From: an uncultured Saprospiraceae bacterium | GTDB lineage: Bacteria > Bacteroidota > Bacteroidia > Chitinophagales > Saprospiraceae | NCBI GenBank assembly: GCA_937942435.1 | Contig: CALDEM010000026.1 | Coordinates: forward strand, 67,529 to 103,885 | Direction: 5' to 3' | DNA: 36,357 bases | Part shown: positions 25,975 through 36,193 of the stretch, piece by piece | Position numbering within the stretch: position 1 is the first letter of the stretch | Layout of the letters: every line of letters begins with the position of its first letter | Position numbers and translations under genes: made by a program | Notes under the pieces: generated by a model | The model's database searches: none | Told to the model about the DNA's origin: nothing | Seen by the model: the letters and a program-made list of their open reading frames with translations, nothing else

Positions 25975-27315
25975 GTGTACAGAGCTCATATCATATCGGA
26001 TATCCAAACCCCAAGATTGACATATATCTGTGATCTCATCTTTACTTCGTATTTGGGTGTAGATTATGACATATCCACTGACGTAAATACTACAAGTAAG
26101 GTCATCAATATAAGATATGGTCATAGAGACAAAGAAGAAGATAGCTATAGTATCAGATCATCTAGCTTACTGGCAGAGTCTTCTATCACCAGACAGCATA
26201 TCCAAGTCGATAAAGTGGAAGGTCTGACAAGTCTTCAGTTTGAAGATGGGGCAAAGAGACAATCAGAGGATGAATCAATTGATCTCGATGTTGACTTATT
26301 TGCAATGGTATTTTATCTCTTGAGTCGATATGAAGAATACTTAGAGACTCCCAAAGATCAGCACGGTCGATATCCCAGCAAAGAAAGCATAGCAAGTAAG
26401 CACAACTTTCTACATCTTCCACTAGTAGATATGTGGATCGATCGCTTCGCACAATTGATTAATGAGCGCTACCATGCCGGTTGGTCATTGACTGGTCGAT
26501 TTGATATCCAACCTACAATTGATATCGACCTACCCTATGCCTATCAATACAAGGGTTGGAAAAAATATGTAGGTATAGCAAAAGATATTATAAAATGGAA
26601 TCGGCCAAATCAAAAAGCTAGGATTAACAATTGGGCCACAGGCAAAGATCCATTTAACACTTATGATTGGATAAAAGAAGCTTGCGCTAAATGCAATAGG
26701 CAACCCATCATATTTCTACTAAACAATTATAAAAAGCCACATGACGAAAATCATCTGGCTTATACGGACCATCTTACATCTATCATTAAGAAATTAGAAC
26801 AATGGGCCGATATCGGCATCCATCCAAGCATAGAATCTAACTTCAATCAAGAAAAACTAAAAGACGAGTTTGATTGGTTGCAGGATCGAACCTCATCTAA
26901 GATTGTAAAAAGTCGACAACACTTTTTACAATTACAACTTCCTACGACATATCAAAGACTGATAGCCCTTGGCATCATGGACGATTATAGCATGATGTAT
27001 CCTGATCAACCAGGCTATAGAGCAAGCACATCAAGAGCTTATCGATGGTATGACTTGTCAAAAGAAGTCAACACATCACTGACTATCCATCCAAGCATGA
27101 CCATGGATGTCACGATGCGTTACTACAAGAGCTATAAGCCTGAAGAAGCGATCACTAACTGCCAAGCGCTAATCGAACAATCAAATGCCGTTAATGGTAC
27201 ATTCTCGTTTATCTGGCACAACAGCACATTATCTGAAGCATACGGCTGGGGGCCTTGGAAAAAGGTATTTTTATCATTAATCGAAGATTATAAATCATCA
27301 TATGGAGACTCTTAG
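25975..27315 (+). CDS. DUF7033/polysaccharide-deacetylase-like protein
   Basis: This 446-aa protein has no signal peptide. The N-terminal DUF7033-like part (about 1-125) includes the HIISDIQTPRLTYICDLIF start and ends in VDLFAMVFYLLSRYEEYL. The C-terminal part resembles NodB-type carbohydrate esterase folds: a T-x-D-x-D motif (TIDID, Asp183 and Asp185) is followed by IGIHPS (His283) and later GYRASTSRAYRWYDL. These would form the metal site and substrate groove. A surface- or capsule-polysaccharide modification role is expected for the family, but the substrate is unknown. The start is GTG at 25975; the next methionine (residue 111) would remove most of the first domain. Its last 14 bases overlap the symporter gene, implying coupled translation. 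Confidence 0.85.
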   Translation: MYRAHIISDIQTPRLTYICDLIFTSYLGVDYDISTDVNTTSKVINIRYGHRDKEEDSYSIRSSSLLAESSITRQHIQVDKVEGLTSLQFEDGAKRQSEDESIDLDVDLFAMVFYLLSRYEEYLETPKDQHGRYPSKESIASKHNFLHLPLVDMWIDRFAQLINERYHAGWSLTGRFDIQPTIDIDLPYAYQYKGWKKYVGIAKDIIKWNRPNQKARINNWATGKDPFNTYDWIKEACAKCNRQPIIFLLNNYKKPHDENHLAYTDHLTSIIKKLEQWADIGIHPSIESNFNQEKLKDEFDWLQDRTSSKIVKSRQHFLQLQLPTTYQRLIALGIMDDYSMMYPDQPGYRASTSRAYRWYDLSKEVNTSLTIHPSMTMDVTMRYYKSYKPEEAITNCQALIEQSNAVNGTFSFIWHNSTLSEAYGWGPWKKVFLSLIEDYKSSYGDS

Positions 27316-28786
27316 TCCTACAACTATATTGCTCGTTATTGGCATCTACTTTTTGGTATTGATCGCTATATCATACTTTACAAGTAAAGATGCTGACACC
27401 GATACTTTCTTTACTGCTAATAGAAAGTCTCCTTGGATGCTTGTGGCTATCGGCATGATCGGCGCAAGTCTATCTGGAGTTACACTTATCTCGATACCAG
27501 GTGTTATAGGAAAAGAAGGACTCAATCAGAACTTCTCTTACATGCAGGCAGTGATGGGCTATCTTGTCGGATACTTTGTAATTGCAGCGGTGCTCATGCC
27601 GATATATTATAAATATAACTTGACTACCATATATGGTTATCTGAGGGAAAGATTTGGTATAGTCTCATACAAAACTGGAGCTGGATATTTTCTACTTTCT
27701 AGGATCATAGGAGCTTCGTTTCGTTTGTTCTTAGTAGCCATAGTACTTCAGAACTTTGTGATGGGTCCACTTGGCGTTCCATTCTTTGTGACTGTTGCTA
27801 TGACGATCTTACTGATCTGGGTCTATACTTACAAAGGAGGGATCAAAACCATCGTTTGGACGGATACTCTTCAGACGATATGTATGTTGACAGCAGTGGT
27901 ACTAACGATCATCGCTATCTGCAACAACTTAGACTACTCTATGGGTGAGATGTGGGGAGAGATATCAAAAGAAGGATATACGCAGATGTTTCATTTTGAA
28001 GGCGGTTGGGGTGATCCTAACAATTTTTTCAAACAATTCTTGAGTGGTGCTTTGATAGCAATTGTCATGACTGGATTGGATCAAGATATGATGCAAAAGA
28101 ACCTGACCTGTAAGACCCTTGGAGATGCACAAAAGAATGTCTTCACCTTTAGCGTGATCCTCATCTTTGCTAATCTTTTGTTCTTGACACTTGGAGCGAT
28201 GCTCTATGTATATGCCGCGAAGACAGGGATGACCTTGCCAGAGCGATCCGATCTTCTTTTCCCTGAGATTGCACTCAATCATTTGGGGCCTTTTATAGGT
28301 GTAGTATTTATACTGGGCTTGATTGCTGCCGCTTACTCAAGTGCAGATTCTGCCCTGACAGCACTGACGACATCTTTTTGTGTAGACTTTTTAGGGTTTG
28401 AAGAAAAGGAAAGGACTGAAGCGGAAAAAAAGAAGACACGTTTGATGGTCCATGTGGGTTTTTCAATTATACTTCTGGTGGTCATCATTGTTTTCAAAGC
28501 ACTCAACAATGATGCAATCATCAATAGTTTATTTACAGCGGCTGGATACACTTATGGGCCGATATTAGGTCTGTTTGCATTTGGCATTATATCTAAGAGA
28601 CAGATAAGAGATGAGTTGGCTATAGTAGTATGTATAGCTGCCCCTTTGCTGACCTTTATATTAGATAGGAACTCGGTAGCGTGGTTTAATGGGTTACAAT
28701 TTGGCTGGACACTATTGGCACTCAATGGAGCACTTACAGCGCTGGGACTCTGGTTGATATCGAGTCCACGAAGAACAAAGACCTAA
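27302..28786 (+). CDS. Sodium:solute symporter (SSS family)
   Basis: This 494-aa membrane protein has about 13 expected helices. Diagnostic features are the start SPTTILLVIGIYFLVLIAISY, ADTDTFFTANRKSPWMLVAI, the first sodium-site region GASLSGVTLISIPG at 54-67, YGYLRERFG, and AAYSSADSALTALTT near 341-355, the serine-rich SSS segment. It imports an organic solute with sodium; the substrate (sugar, sialic acid, amino acid, and so on) is unknown. It starts inside the 3' end of the deacetylase gene, so the two are probably co-expressed. It is convergent with the small secreted protein at 28803. Confidence 0.93.
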   Translation: METLSPTTILLVIGIYFLVLIAISYFTSKDADTDTFFTANRKSPWMLVAIGMIGASLSGVTLISIPGVIGKEGLNQNFSYMQAVMGYLVGYFVIAAVLMPIYYKYNLTTIYGYLRERFGIVSYKTGAGYFLLSRIIGASFRLFLVAIVLQNFVMGPLGVPFFVTVAMTILLIWVYTYKGGIKTIVWTDTLQTICMLTAVVLTIIAICNNLDYSMGEMWGEISKEGYTQMFHFEGGWGDPNNFFKQFLSGALIAIVMTGLDQDMMQKNLTCKTLGDAQKNVFTFSVILIFANLLFLTLGAMLYVYAAKTGMTLPERSDLLFPEIALNHLGPFIGVVFILGLIAAAYSSADSALTALTTSFCVDFLGFEEKERTEAEKKKTRLMVHVGFSIILLVVIIVFKALNNDAIINSLFTAAGYTYGPILGLFAFGIISKRQIRDELAIVVCIAAPLLTFILDRNSVAWFNGLQFGWTLLALNGALTALGLWLISSPRRTKT

Positions 28787-28802
28787 CGTTGATCTACAGT
28801 GA

Positions 28803-29177
28803 TTATAAAATCACCAAGTGCTTAAAGGTTTCTTCACCTACTTTGATGTGCAGGATATACTTACCTTTTTCTAATTGTGGGAGCGTTAAGGACAGTTGAT
28901 GTCTTCCCTCATCTAAAGATTGATCATGCCATAAGTGTTGGATCTCTTGATCAGCATCATATATCTCAAATCCTACTTCTGAGTTATAAGGCAACGTGAT
29001 GTCTACATAGACCTTCTCATTATCATCACTAAGAAGGCTTTTGATTAAAACTTCAGAACTATAGAAAATATCATAATGAACAACATCTAGAATCTCGGAT
29101 GTCACGGCCTCAGCACGGCTATCCAATGAGCAAAGCATAATAAGAATAAAAAGAAATGCACTTAGGGAGTTCATCAT
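28803..29177 (-). CDS. Small secreted protein, almost only a T9SS-CTD/FlgD-like Ig domain
   Basis: This 124-aa protein has a signal peptide of about 23 residues (ending SRAEA). Residues about 55-124 (VDITLPYNSEVGFEIYDADQ, LDEGRHQLSL, LEKGKYILHIKVGEETFKHLVIL in part) match the fold seen in FlgD-like Ig and type IX secretion type-A C-terminal domains: hydrophobic strand, 'G.H', then 'G.Y.L.I..G......'. Such domains normally sit at the end of large secreted proteins. Here there is only a 30-residue segment before it. It could be a secreted T9SS cargo with almost no passenger, a periplasmic relative of the domain, or a fragment of a larger gene. It has no partner gene nearby. Confidence 0.65.
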   Translation of the reverse strand: MMNSLSAFLFILIMLCSLDSRAEAVTSEILDVVHYDIFYSSEVLIKSLLSDDNEKVYVDITLPYNSEVGFEIYDADQEIQHLWHDQSLDEGRHQLSLTLPQLEKGKYILHIKVGEETFKHLVIL

Positions 29178-29316
29178 CCTTGATTGTGAGTGCTAAAGTA
29201 TAAACCCAGAATTGTCTCAGACTACATGTCCAGTTAAATTATAAAAAATACAAAGTAAGTGGTAAGAGACAAATTGAAATTAAAACATAGAATAGAAATT
29301 ATAATATGTCCTTTCT

Positions 29317-29823
29317 TCATAGCAATTGTATGCACTCTTTTAGAAGAGTGACACTTTCTTCTCCTTCTAATTGAGTTAGGCTATTAAGCTGTAATTCGTT
29401 TTGATACAAGGGGCACTGAGCTACAATATTTGCGTTAAGCGCCTTTAGTGACCACAATAGAGATGTCATGGCCTCTACTCCTCTTGGAGGATGTGGAGTA
29501 TATGTCAACGCCAGAGTTCTCTTACCATCTAACTCGCCAGAAGTAGTCAACCACTCTAACGCGTTCTTGAGTACTGCAGGCATATTGTGAAGATATGCAG
29601 GTGTACTGATGATTACAGCATCTGCTGCACGAACCTGCAGCCGCCATTTCAGAACTACTGGCGGCCATGGAGCCACATCCAGCTCTGGTGAATACACAGG
29701 AAGACTGGTAAGCAACTCAGCTTGCATGAAAGTATGTTCTTCAGACAAGTTAGCCAAAGCAATGAGCATCCCCGTATTAGCAGATGACCTGCTGGCTGAA
29801 CCAGACACGGTTAATATCTTCAT
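29317..29823 (-). CDS. NADPH-dependent FMN reductase family protein
   Basis: This 168-aa flavodoxin-like protein has an N-terminal phosphate-binding loop at about 7-18 (SGSASRSSANTG) and the FMN-site motif TPAYLHNMPAVLKNALEWL at about 74-92. It matches NAD(P)H:FMN or quinone/azo/chromate reductases; the exact substrate cannot be told. It is cytoplasmic. It is divergent from the DoxX gene across 102 bases that hold three TGACAA-type sites. Confidence 0.9.
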   Translation of the reverse strand: MKILTVSGSASRSSANTGMLIALANLSEEHTFMQAELLTSLPVYSPELDVAPWPPVVLKWRLQVRAADAVIISTPAYLHNMPAVLKNALEWLTTSGELDGKRTLALTYTPHPPRGVEAMTSLLWSLKALNANIVAQCPLYQNELQLNSLTQLEGEESVTLLKECIQLL

Positions 29824-29850
29824 GGGTTAGTAATTTGTGTATATGTTGAA

Positions 29851-29912
29851 ATGACAAACATCGAGAAAAGTGACAACATATCTCAAAAACTATAATATTG
29901 TTATCTTGTCAT
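29851..29912. promoter_or_regulatory. Three TGACAA-type sites in the divergent FMN reductase/DoxX region
   Basis: ATGACAA at 29851-29857, GTGACAA at 29870-29876 and TTGTCAT at 29906-29912 (the reverse complement of the first) fill the gap between the two divergent genes. This could be a shared operator for a MarR- or HxlR-type regulator. No such regulator is encoded in the window, so the idea is speculative. Confidence 0.25.
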
Positions 29913-29925
29913 AAATCACTTTGTT

Positions 29926-30333
29926 ATGCTTAAAGATCTACTCAACAACAAATTACGAAATGTAGACTTGGGCCTCCTCTTACTTAGGATCGCTGGAGCT
30001 GGATTTATGTTAACCCATGGCTATGGAAAATTTATGAAGGTACTTTCTGGGGATTTTACGTTTCCAGATCCAATCGGTCTAGGACCAGAAATATCATTGA
30101 TCCTTACCGCTTTTGCAGAATTCATATGTGCCATCTTTGTCTTAGTCGGCTTTAAAAGTCGGTTATTCAGTACATTCTTGATGTTTACGATGTTGGTAGC
30201 TGCTTTTATAGCTCATGGCGCAGATCCATTTGGCAAGAAGGAGCTAGCGCTACTCTACTTCTTTATCTACCTGGCTATCTTCTTGATGGGCGCTGGCAAG
30301 TACAGCATAGATGGACAAAGAGAGAAGGCGTAG
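29926..30333 (+). CDS. DoxX family membrane protein
   Basis: This 135-aa protein has four hydrophobic helices and the DoxX pattern LGLLLLRIAGAGFMLTHGYGK, a proline/glycine-rich loop, FAEFICAIFVLVGF and FLMFTMLVAAFIAHG. Members of this family are linked to redox stress, thiosulfate:quinone oxidation or membrane oxidoreductase complexes, but the role of this type is mostly unknown. It lies next to a flavin reductase gene in the opposite orientation, which fits a redox function. Confidence 0.88.
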   Translation: MLKDLLNNKLRNVDLGLLLLRIAGAGFMLTHGYGKFMKVLSGDFTFPDPIGLGPEISLILTAFAEFICAIFVLVGFKSRLFSTFLMFTMLVAAFIAHGADPFGKKELALLYFFIYLAIFLMGAGKYSIDGQREKA

Positions 30334-30344
30334 TTAATCAACAT

Positions 30345-30386
30345 TTAACGTATCGTTAAGGATCATATAGACGTTAGTATCGTCTA
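30345..30386. promoter_or_regulatory. Two small dyads between the DoxX and LolA-like genes
   Basis: TTAACG-TAT-CGTTAA (30345-30359) and TAGACG-N7-CGTCTA (30368-30386) both have perfect 6-bp arms. The first begins 11 bases after the DoxX stop; the second ends 23 bases before the LolA-like start. No T-run follows either, so they may be operators or leader hairpins rather than terminators. Confidence 0.3.
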
Positions 30387-30409
30387 CAGTTTAATAGAAG
30401 CGTCTGCTC

Positions 30410-31054
30410 ATGATGAAGTATATCTCAATTATCACCTTAATATTCTTGGCTTTCAGTAGCCAAGCACAAGACAAGAAGGCAACTAAAATCTTAGATAAGC
30501 TTAGTGATAAGTATGGCTCTGTGGCATCAGTCGCTATTGATTTTGACTTGACCGTAGACTATCCAGAACAAGAGCCTGTACTCATGGCATCAAGTGTGAT
30601 ACAATCCGGAGTTAGATGGGTATTTAAAAACGAGCAACAAGAGTTGTACAATAATGGAGAGTCAGTATGGATGTTTCTCCCTAGTAGAAATGAAGTACAG
30701 ATCAATGATTATGATGCTGAAGAGGAGGGCGAAGAAGGATACTTGGTTTCACCACTTGGTATCCTTAAGCAATATAAAGGTGATACCTACGAATATCGCA
30801 TATCTGCCAAAGACGGTTGGTATACAGAGATAGAGTTTAAGCCGACGGATGAGTTTAGCGACTATGCTAAGTTTCGTCTCTCTATCGATACTCAGAAAAA
30901 TGAGATCTCAGAAGTAATAGCTTTTGGAAAGGACGGATCTAAAGCGAAAATCGTAATTACGGATATCGATCTATCTCCAAAGATCAGCGATCAACTCTTC
31001 ATATTTGATGCCTCTAAGCATCCAGATGTGATAGTTGAAGATCTTAGAATGTAG
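30410..31054 (+). CDS. LolA-like outer-membrane lipoprotein carrier protein
   Basis: This 214-aa periplasmic protein has a signal peptide of about 20 residues (ending SSQAQ). The mature part has the LolA/LolB half-barrel pattern: ILDKLSDKYGSVASVAIDFDL, GVRWVFKNEQQELYNNGESVWMF, YLVSPLGIL near the middle, then YEYRISAKDGWYTEIEF and AKIVITDIDLSPKISDQLFIFD. LolA shuttles lipoproteins from the inner to the outer membrane, which fits the many lipoproteins in this window. A Bacteroidota genome may have more than one paralogue, so I do not assign it as the housekeeping copy. Confidence 0.85.
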   Translation: MMKYISIITLIFLAFSSQAQDKKATKILDKLSDKYGSVASVAIDFDLTVDYPEQEPVLMASSVIQSGVRWVFKNEQQELYNNGESVWMFLPSRNEVQINDYDAEEEGEEGYLVSPLGILKQYKGDTYEYRISAKDGWYTEIEFKPTDEFSDYAKFRLSIDTQKNEISEVIAFGKDGSKAKIVITDIDLSPKISDQLFIFDASKHPDVIVEDLRM

Positions 31055-31059
31055 CAGAC

Positions 31060-31434
31060 TTACTTATCCATATCGGGTAACTCAAAGTATGGATTGTAGA
31101 TAAGTCCTACGACATTGCCCCAAGGATCTCTGACTGTGGCTACCATCAGTTCGCCACCTACATTAGTAGGTGCTTCATGTTCTTTAGCGCCAAGATTTAG
31201 AAGTCGGTCATATTCTTTTTGGATATCGTCTACACCCCAATAGCTAAGCACGCTATCTCCTTTATCAGCGGCCAGGACATCAGTTGGCTGAAGACCCAAC
31301 TCATATCCACCAATATTAAAACCAACATAATATGGTTCATTAAAATAAGGCTTGACTGAGAAGGCTTGACTATACCACACTTTGGCTTGATCCATATCTG
31401 ATACTTTATAAATAGTTGTTCTTAGACCGAGCAT
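31060..31434 (-). CDS. VOC-family (glyoxalase/bleomycin-resistance-like) protein
   Basis: This 124-aa single VOC module shows the start LRTTIYKVSDMDQAKVWYSQAF, a middle GFNIGGYELGLQP and a final VATVRDPWGNVVGLIYNPYF, giving the two beta-alpha-beta-beta-beta halves. Such proteins may be lyases, dioxygenases or resistance proteins; nothing here fixes which. Its start overlaps the end of the methyltransferase gene by 13 bases, which implies co-translation with it. Confidence 0.88.
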   Translation of the reverse strand: MLGLRTTIYKVSDMDQAKVWYSQAFSVKPYFNEPYYVGFNIGGYELGLQPTDVLAADKGDSVLSYWGVDDIQKEYDRLLNLGAKEHEAPTNVGGELMVATVRDPWGNVVGLIYNPYFELPDMDK

Positions 31435-32186
31435 ATCTTCTTTTTGAAAAGCTTTATAAAAATAGGAAATTGAAAAGAGTGTAATCCTTTAAATGACAAA
31501 CAACTAAACTGGTCAAAAAGCAAGTCGACAGGATTCGTGTTATTCTTATTGATGTAGTGCCTCACCGAAGACCAGGTCTTTAGGTATGATCTCAATCGAT
31601 CACTTGACCACTTCACTTTTATGAAATGATGCTCGCTACTATCAATCAACTCTACAGCATCATGATGCATCCTGCTGTAGCTCTCATCTATATGTTTTCT
31701 TTCTTCATCCCAATAGGGACCGACCATGCTCTTATCAAAGTGATCAATAGCCCCTTCGATATTAGCGTCTGCGCACCTTAACAAACCATATCCCCAAAGC
31801 GCCAACAAGCCATGATGATTTAGATGATTAGACACATTTTGAAAAAATGTTGAAAGATCAAACCAGTGAGCTGCTTGCCCAACTGTTATCAAATCAAATT
31901 TTTCATTTTCTAAAAAAGGTTGCTCTGCTCGATGCACTTTATAAGTAACATTAGGCTTGACCGATGCTTGGCTGATCTGTTGCTCACTAAGATCCGTGGC
32001 TATCACTTGATCAAAGCGACTACTCAACACATCAGCTACTTGCCCATTGCCAGTACCACAGTCCCATGCAGATTTATACTTAGCGACATGGGTATAGATG
32101 TAATTATAAAGTTCAGGTGGATATACTGGTCTGAACTTTTTATAAGAAGCCGAACCTTCGGAGAAATTATCTTTTGCTTCTTTCAC
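31422..32186 (-). CDS. Class I SAM-dependent methyltransferase
   Basis: This 254-aa protein has SAM-binding motif I as WDCGTGNGQVA (about 41-51), an acidic residue after the second strand (ATDLSEQQI, about 63-71) and a third motif FDLITVGQAAHWFDL. The substrate is not evident; the AAHWFD segment is common among small-molecule methyltransferases. Its ATG overlaps the S10 peptidase stop by one base, and its tail overlaps the VOC gene. The three genes therefore form a tightly packed operon in the order peptidase, methyltransferase, VOC. Confidence 0.9.
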   Translation of the reverse strand: MKEAKDNFSEGSASYKKFRPVYPPELYNYIYTHVAKYKSAWDCGTGNGQVADVLSSRFDQVIATDLSEQQISQASVKPNVTYKVHRAEQPFLENEKFDLITVGQAAHWFDLSTFFQNVSNHLNHHGLLALWGYGLLRCADANIEGAIDHFDKSMVGPYWDEERKHIDESYSRMHHDAVELIDSSEHHFIKVKWSSDRLRSYLKTWSSVRHYINKNNTNPVDLLFDQFSCLSFKGLHSFQFPIFIKLFKKKICSV

Positions 32187-33670
32187 TAATACTTAGCAGG
32201 CACTCCCTCGCTTGGCATCGTACGAGTGATCATATCTCTGATGTCATCATTGGCAGTCTTGAGATCTTCTGCACGTAGATACATCATATGCCCACTGCGA
32301 TACCCTTTAAAGCTCAATCGATCTTTCATTCTACCACTAGGATCTAAGTGCCACATGGAGTACTTGGCGTTAAAGTAAGTTGTTGCGCCATCATAATATC
32401 CTGATTGTATCATGACATTGAGGTATGGGTTTTGAGCCATCGCCTGACGTAGATTAGGACCCGTGTTGTCACCAGAACGATCCCAAGGTCTTACAGGACC
32501 AAACATATTGTACTTGATATCAGTCTTAAACTTAAGGTGCTCTTGCAAATAGAAATTGATCGCTGGCGTGAAAGAATGCAACCAAGATGTCAACTCAGAA
32601 TTATAATCTGGTCTAGTCCCAGTTTGCTTCTCATCTATACCTAGATACCTACTATCCAATCTTCCAATTGTCAAGCCCTTATCTCTCAACAAATCTTTCC
32701 AAAAGTAAGAAGTCGAAACATCAAGATTGTTTTGCAATATTGACTTTTCAGATAAGCCAGAGTAGTATGACATTTTAGCGGCAGCTTGATTCTTTTCTTC
32801 ATCACTTAAGAAAGAACCTTTGGCCATGGCTGGTAGTAACTCATTCATCGTATAGGCTTCTGCCTCTTCTAAGACTTCAAGTAAGTCTTTGGATTGCAAT
32901 TCTGGTGTTAGTGCTTTCTGATACCATGCTGCAGCCGCAAAATATGGCAATCGGTTAGCCGCATTAACGGGACCATCACGCTTTATACCGATGTCGGTTG
33001 GTGAGACAAGGATGACGCCGTTGAGATACATCCATTGGCGGTTTTGCAACTCGAGCGCAAGTCCTGAAACTCTAGTTGTACCATAGCTTTCGCCTATCAA
33101 ATATTTGGGCGACGACCATCGGTTATGTCTCGTGACAAAAGTGTTGATCCAATCAGCGAGATACTTTATATCTTGATTAACACCAAAGAACATCTTTTTA
33201 GCATCAGTGTCTTTATCCAACACTCTTGAGTATCCTGTATTAACAGGGTTTACATAGACGATATCTGCTACATCTAGGATACTATGTGGATTCTCTTTGA
33301 CGCCATATGGCTGCACTGGAAATCCTTCTTCATCGATCTTCAATATCCTCGGGCCCGTATAAGCCAAGTGCATCCAAACAGACGCAGATCCAGGTCCTCC
33401 ATTAAATGAAATAACCAATGGGCGCGCAGCTCGATCAGTGATATTGTCTCTTGTGTAGTAAGTATAATAAAGAGCAGCTACTGTTTTTCCTTTATCATTC
33501 CACACAGGCTGCGTACCTGTCTCAGCTGTGTATGCGATACGCTCCCCGCCGATTGTTACATTGTGAGTTGTCTTGACCATCGTATCGGCAGGGAGTTTCC
33601 GATCTTGACCTATAAGAGCTGTAGTTACGAGTATAAAGGATATGAGTGCTGTTAGTCTTGATATCATCAT
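32186..33670 (-). CDS. Serine carboxypeptidase-like protein (peptidase family S10)
   Basis: This 494-aa exported protein has a signal peptide of about 22 residues (ending ALIGQ). The substrate/oxyanion segment SFNGGPGSASVWM is at 88-100. Catalytic Ser195 lies in GESYGTTR. Asp427 (QSGYYDGAT) and His461 (SGHMMYLR) complete the triad, so the enzyme should be active. S10 enzymes release C-terminal residues from peptides at acidic pH; in bacteria they are probably periplasmic or surface peptidases. It heads the S10-methyltransferase-VOC operon. Confidence 0.93.
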   Translation of the reverse strand: MMISRLTALISFILVTTALIGQDRKLPADTMVKTTHNVTIGGERIAYTAETGTQPVWNDKGKTVAALYYTYYTRDNITDRAARPLVISFNGGPGSASVWMHLAYTGPRILKIDEEGFPVQPYGVKENPHSILDVADIVYVNPVNTGYSRVLDKDTDAKKMFFGVNQDIKYLADWINTFVTRHNRWSSPKYLIGESYGTTRVSGLALELQNRQWMYLNGVILVSPTDIGIKRDGPVNAANRLPYFAAAAWYQKALTPELQSKDLLEVLEEAEAYTMNELLPAMAKGSFLSDEEKNQAAAKMSYYSGLSEKSILQNNLDVSTSYFWKDLLRDKGLTIGRLDSRYLGIDEKQTGTRPDYNSELTSWLHSFTPAINFYLQEHLKFKTDIKYNMFGPVRPWDRSGDNTGPNLRQAMAQNPYLNVMIQSGYYDGATTYFNAKYSMWHLDPSGRMKDRLSFKGYRSGHMMYLRAEDLKTANDDIRDMITRTMPSEGVPAKY

Positions 33671-33780
33671 CTTGATAGTTTAGAATGACAATATAATGAT
33701 AAGCTTGGAGATGATAGAAGACTAGGTTCTGTAAGGTGACCAACAGCAATAACTAGCTGTCCTCCGTTGCAAATAATTGG

Positions 33781-34308
33781 TTATAAGAACTTTTCAGCAA
33801 AGTGCCACATAACGATACCTCCACAGATAGAGACGTTAAGCGAATGCTTAGTACCATACTGTGGTATCTCAAGTGCGACATCCAAAATCGGAAGCGCTTG
33901 ATCACTGATGCCTTTGACCTCATTACCAAAGACCAAGGCATACTTCTTGGATGTATCAACCACATATGATGACATGTCTTGAGATTGGTCAGTCTGCTCT
34001 ATGCCGATGATCTCGTAGTTTCGACTTTTTAAGGCTCGCAGAGCCGCCTCTACATCTGTAATATGTACCCACTCAACAGATGAAGATGCTCCTATGGCAG
34101 TCTTCAGGATCTCTTTGTGCGGAGGCGTTGCAGTGATGCCACACAAGACTAACTGCTCTATTTTGAAAGCATCAGACGTTCTAAAAAAAGAACCCACATT
34201 CATTGCCGATCGGATGTTGTCTAATACAACTACAATTGGGATTTTGTCAATAGACTTAAAGTCATCAACTCCGACACGGCCTAATTCTTCTAATTTTAAT
34301 TTGCGCAT
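33781..34308 (-). CDS. SpoU-family (SPOUT) RNA 2'-O-methyltransferase
   Basis: This 175-aa protein is only the SPOUT catalytic domain with a short N-terminus. Motif 1 is NIRSAMNVGSFFRT at 31-44, motif 2 ALVFGNEVKGIS at 124-135 and motif 3 IPQYGTKHSLNVSICGG at 148-164. These form the trefoil-knot SAM site. It probably methylates a ribose of tRNA or rRNA; it is too short to include the RNA-binding domain of TrmH or RlmB, so the target is not assigned. It starts six bases after the pyrG stop. Confidence 0.93.
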   Translation of the reverse strand: MRKLKLEELGRVGVDDFKSIDKIPIVVVLDNIRSAMNVGSFFRTSDAFKIEQLVLCGITATPPHKEILKTAIGASSSVEWVHITDVEAALRALKSRNYEIIGIEQTDQSQDMSSYVVDTSKKYALVFGNEVKGISDQALPILDVALEIPQYGTKHSLNVSICGGIVMWHFAEKFL

Positions 34309-34314
34309 CAGCGG

Positions 34315-36105
<1,791 letters not shown>

Positions 36106-36193
36106 TCAATCAGCCCTGCCGCTACCTCATCATCTCATCCTGCGCTTCATTAATCTCTCATCTTAGTAATACCAAAACACAAATGATTCTGAA

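Noticed and set aside
28799-28814. GTGAT-TATAAA-ATCAC hairpin between the symporter and the small secreted protein
   Set aside because: A 5-bp stem without a T-run is too weak to call a terminator.
33522-33749. 75-codon minus-strand frame overlapping the start of the S10 peptidase
   Set aside because: It runs in another frame across the signal peptide of the peptidase and its promoter; it has no domain features.
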